A stretch of 64,000 nt of DNA from an uncultured Lachnospiraceae bacterium (GTDB lineage Bacteria > Bacillota > Clostridia > Lachnospirales > Lachnospiraceae), in assembly GCA_934351255.1 (NCBI GenBank), contig CAKRJH010000008.1, positions 53,093 through 117,092 of the forward strand, written 5' to 3'. How positions within the stretch are numbered: the stretch's first letter is position 1; every line of letters begins with the position of its first letter. The translations under genes and the position numbers were made by a program. This document shows positions 61,564 to 64,000 of this stretch, in pieces. The notes under the pieces are model-generated. The model was not told the DNA's origin. It was given only the letters and a program-made list of their open reading frames with translations, and searched no databases.

Positions 61564-63483
61564 CTACTCTGGTTTGATCTCGTGCACCTTCAGCGTACGG
61601 ATCGCATTGAGCACTGCAAGTACCATCACTCCGACGTCCGCAAAGATTGCCCACCACATATTGGCGATACCGATCGCACCAAACACCAGACAGATCAGCT
61701 TAATGCCGAGCGCAAAATAAATATTTTCATAGACGATGCGCATGCAGCGTTTCGCAATGCCAATAGCTGTCGCGATCTTGAGAGGATCATCGTCCATCAA
61801 TACGATATCTGCCGCCTCAATAGCTGCATCAGAACCCATGGCACCCATGGCAATTCCGATGTCTGCACGTGACAGCACCGGAGCATCGTTGATACCATCG
61901 CCCACAAAGGCCAGCTTTTCCTTCGCACCCTTGGCTGCCAGGAATTCTTCCACGCTGCTAACTTTGTCCGCTGGCAGAAGTTCACTGCGCACCTGATCGA
62001 TTCCAAGTTCTTCTGCCACCTGCCTGGCAACATTTCTTGCATCACCGGTCAGCATGATCGTATCATGGACACCGGCTTTTTTGAGTGCCCGGATCGCCTG
62101 CGCTGCATGTGGCTTGATCCGGTCAGAGATCAGGATATGTCCGGCATAGTCTCCGTCCACTGCCACATGTACTACTGTGCCCACATGGCTGCAGCTCTGA
62201 GGCTCCACACCGAGTTTTCTCATCAGTTTTTCATTGCCGCAGGCCACTTCCACGCCATCGATCCTGGCAGTCACGCCGTGTCCGCTGATCTCCTCCACAT
62301 CTGTGATGCGGCTGTTGTCGATCTCACGGCCGTATGCTTTCTTCAGACTCTTGCTGATCGGATGGCTCGAATAACTCTCCGCCATTGCCGCATACTCGAT
62401 CAGTTTCTCCTCGCTGACTGACGCATGATGGATTCCTGCCACCTCAAAGACACCCTCAGTCATCGTACCGGTTTTATCAAAGACCACGATTCTGGCAGAG
62501 GCAAGTGCCTCCAGATAATTGGATCCCTTGACGAGCACTCCGGCCCGGCTTGCGCCACCGATTCCGGCAAAGAAACTCAGCGGAATACTGATGACCAGCG
62601 CACATGGACAACTGATAACCAGGAATGTCAAGGCTCGGTAGATCCAGACATGCCACGCCCCACTGTATCCAAGGATCATGGAGATCACAGGCGGCAGGAT
62701 CGCCAGTGCCAGCGCACTGTAGCATACTGCCGGTGTATACACGCGGGCAAACCGTGAGATAAAGTTTTCCGAACGGGATTTCTTGGAACTGGAATTCTCC
62801 ACCAGATCCAGGATCTTAGAAACAGTAGACTCCCCAAATTCTCTGGTTGTCTGTATCCTAAGCACTCCGGACATATTGATACAGCCGCTGATGACCTCGT
62901 CTCCCGACTCCACCTGACGCGGGAGACTCTCTCCGGTCAGGGCACTGGTGTTCAGAGTGGAACTTCCCTCCACGATCACACCGTCGATCGGTATCTTCTC
63001 ACCGGGCTGCACCAGGATCACGGTTCCGATCTCGACCTCATCCGGATCTACCTGTTCCACCTGTCCGTCACGCTCCACATTGGCGTAATCCGGACGGATA
63101 TCCATCAGATCGCTGATATTGCGGCGGCTCTTGCCCACCGCGTAGCTCTGGAAAAGCTCGCCGATCTGATAGAACAGCATAACCGCGATCGCCTCATTGT
63201 AATCACCGCTCTTTTCATAAATGGCCAGACCGATCGCACCGATCGTGGCAACCGCCATCAGGAAATTTTCATCGAATACCTGACCGTTTCGGATCCCCTT
63301 GACGGATTTTTTCAAAATGTCATAACCGATGACCAGGTAGGCTGCCAGATACAGTATCATCCTCGGCAGCCCCTCCGGAAATCCGGAAAGCGGCAGTACG
63401 CTCGCCGGAATAAAATGCAACACGACCAACATTACAGCCGAGATCACGATCCGGATCAATACTTTTTTCTGTTTTTTGTTCAT
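61564..63483 (-). CDS. P1B-type Zn/Cd/Pb efflux ATPase without N-terminal HMA domain
   Basis: Exports soft divalent metal using ATP. The 639-residue protein has membrane helices near 8-25, 40-56, 72-90, 95-115, 250-275 and 283-308. It has TGES (183-186), the transport site SCPCALVIS (Cys292, Cys294), the phosphorylated Asp336 in DKTGTMTEG, and the hinge VGDGINDAPVLSRADIG. CPC and the ArsR partner indicate the CadA/ZntA class. The usual N-terminal metal-binding domain is missing and appears as a separate gene upstream. GAAAGGAAGAAAAGCG precedes the ATG. Confidence 0.94.
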   Translation of the reverse strand: MNKKQKKVLIRIVISAVMLVVLHFIPASVLPLSGFPEGLPRMILYLAAYLVIGYDILKKSVKGIRNGQVFDENFLMAVATIGAIGLAIYEKSGDYNEAIAVMLFYQIGELFQSYAVGKSRRNISDLMDIRPDYANVERDGQVEQVDPDEVEIGTVILVQPGEKIPIDGVIVEGSSTLNTSALTGESLPRQVESGDEVISGCINMSGVLRIQTTREFGESTVSKILDLVENSSSKKSRSENFISRFARVYTPAVCYSALALAILPPVISMILGYSGAWHVWIYRALTFLVISCPCALVISIPLSFFAGIGGASRAGVLVKGSNYLEALASARIVVFDKTGTMTEGVFEVAGIHHASVSEEKLIEYAAMAESYSSHPISKSLKKAYGREIDNSRITDVEEISGHGVTARIDGVEVACGNEKLMRKLGVEPQSCSHVGTVVHVAVDGDYAGHILISDRIKPHAAQAIRALKKAGVHDTIMLTGDARNVARQVAEELGIDQVRSELLPADKVSSVEEFLAAKGAKEKLAFVGDGINDAPVLSRADIGIAMGAMGSDAAIEAADIVLMDDDPLKIATAIGIAKRCMRIVYENIYFALGIKLICLVFGAIGIANMWWAIFADVGVMVLAVLNAIRTLKVHEIKPE

Positions 63484-63531
63484 CGCTTTTCTTCCTTTCT
63501 CGTACCCCGGAGTCTTCTCTGCGATCTCTGA

Positions 63532-63750
63532 TTAAAAGAAGATCTCGCAGTCATCCTCAACCTTTTTGCAGTTTTTCAGAACTTCCGGCATAACCTCTGC
63601 AGGAGTCTTTCCATCCTCAAACTCTACGATCATCTTGAGTGTCATAAAGTTTACGGTAGCATCCTTGACTCCCTGAGTCTCCTTTGCTGCCAGCTCCATC
63701 TTGTTTGCACAGTTTGCACAGTCCACATCAATCTTATACGTCTTCTTCAT
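63532..63750 (-). CDS. Free-standing HMA metal-binding protein
   Basis: A 72-residue ferredoxin-like heavy-metal-associated domain with DCANCANKME (Cys11, Cys14). CxxCA replaces the GMTCxxC of copper chaperones. It ends DDCEIFF, where extra Cys/Asp/Glu may complete a zinc or cadmium site as in CadA/ZntA domains. It lies 48 bases before the ATPase, which lacks this domain, so it is either a split-off domain or a metal chaperone for it. AAAGGAATCGAAC precedes the ATG. It is first in the operon. Confidence 0.92.
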   Translation of the reverse strand: MKKTYKIDVDCANCANKMELAAKETQGVKDATVNFMTLKMIVEFEDGKTPAEVMPEVLKNCKKVEDDCEIFF

Positions 63751-63802
63751 GTTCGATTCCTTTCCGCAGGTTCTCTGCTATAAACTTAAATATCATCATT
63801 CA

Positions 63803-63828
63803 AACATATGAATAATCATTCATATGTT
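63803..63828 (-). promoter_or_regulatory. 26-bp palindromic operator (ArsR/SmtB type)
   Basis: Perfect inverted repeat AACATATGAAT-N4-ATTCATATGTT. The ATATGAA/TTCATAT arms match operators of CzrA/SmtB-type repressors. It lies a few bases past the -10 of the efflux promoter. Confidence 0.88.
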
Positions 63829-63834
63829 GTCTTC

Positions 63835-63862
63835 AATATACCACATCTCTCTTATTTGTCAA
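63835..63862 (-). promoter_or_regulatory. Promoter of the metal-efflux operon
   Basis: TTGACA (63862-63857), 16 bases, TATATT (63840-63835) on the minus strand. The palindromic operator overlaps the predicted start region, consistent with repression by the operon's ArsR protein. Confidence 0.8.
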
Positions 63863-63920
63863 TAGGTTTTTTGGACATTATTTTAGAAACTGTCCGCAAG
63901 GCACAGCCGTCCCGAGGATG

Positions 63921-63998
63921 TCAAGTAATTTCCCCATTTCGATATTCTTCATACCCCTGAAGGTTCTGAGTTTTTATTTGCTCCAATCGCTTTTCACA
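63921..63998 (-). pseudogene. Possible tail of a serine recombinase (fragment at window edge)
   Basis: A 25-codon open frame runs in from the right edge and ends at TGA (63923-63921). It reads CEKRLEQIKTQNLQGYEEYR and continues NGEIT. Coiled, Lys/Glu-rich text with YxxYxNGxIT resembles the C-terminal coiled coil of large serine recombinases, where more sequence normally follows. It may be a truncated or broken element or an unrelated gene end. The rest of 63863-64000 shows nothing else that I recognise. Confidence 0.25.
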
Positions 63999-64000
63999 TT

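Overview
This window looks like chromosome of a spore-forming Clostridia, most likely a gut Lachnospiraceae. It carries the spoIIGA-sigE-sigG sporulation cluster, CodY, an HrcA/CIRCE heat-shock operon, LL-diaminopimelate aminotransferase, an archaeal-type AspRS feeding GatCAB, and strong Shine-Dalgarno motifs with some TTG and GTG starts. Genus is inference. Every gene I can support lies on the minus strand, so transcription runs from high to low coordinates. I see no prophage, CRISPR array, rRNA or complete insertion sequence. The only hint of a mobile element is a 25-codon recombinase-like tail at the right edge.

Layout from left to right: the truncated codY plus topA, dprA, comM and nrdR (1-5.9 kb); sporulation genes ymxH, sigG, sigE and spoIIGA, with a Spo0A-type promoter (5.9-8.7 kb); a cell-envelope operon with an LtaS-like enzyme, an L,D-transpeptidase and a TagGH-like exporter (8.7-13.9 kb); dnaJ-dnaK-grpE-hrcA (14-18.9 kb); gatB-gatA-gatC-aspS behind a T-box whose specifier contains overlapping Glu and Asn codons (19-23.96 kb); a DUF1002 protein with dapL (24-26.2 kb); a sulfotransferase-like gene and tRNA-Pro (26.2-27.6 kb); folP-folE-folC (27.6-30.5 kb); serA-serC-ilvB-ilvD-leuB (30.6-37.5 kb); tarJ-tarI placed between leuB and leuD-leuC (37.5-41.2 kb); proS and a DUF1292 protein; a transglutaminase/DUF58/MoxR cluster and a MATE exporter (43.4-49.1 kb); a 2690-residue sortase-type surface protein (49.2-57.3 kb); a translational GTPase fused to a Rae1/YacP-type nuclease with a small unknown partner (57.4-60.5 kb); a cysteine-rich Fur-family regulator; and a metal-efflux operon of ArsR repressor, P1B-ATPase and free HMA protein behind a 26-bp palindrome (60.7-63.9 kb).

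Several parts connect. CDP-ribitol synthesis (TarIJ), the TagGH-like exporter, the LtaS-like enzyme and the L,D-transpeptidase all point to an elaborate envelope with polyol-phosphate polymers. The AspRS-GatCAB operon and proS concern aminoacyl-tRNA supply, and the T-box appears built to sense two tRNAs made or used by transamidation. The most novel item is the single polypeptide joining a TetM/EF-G-like GTPase to a Rae1-like ribosome-associated endonuclease, which suggests a built-in mRNA-cleavage or ribosome-rescue device.
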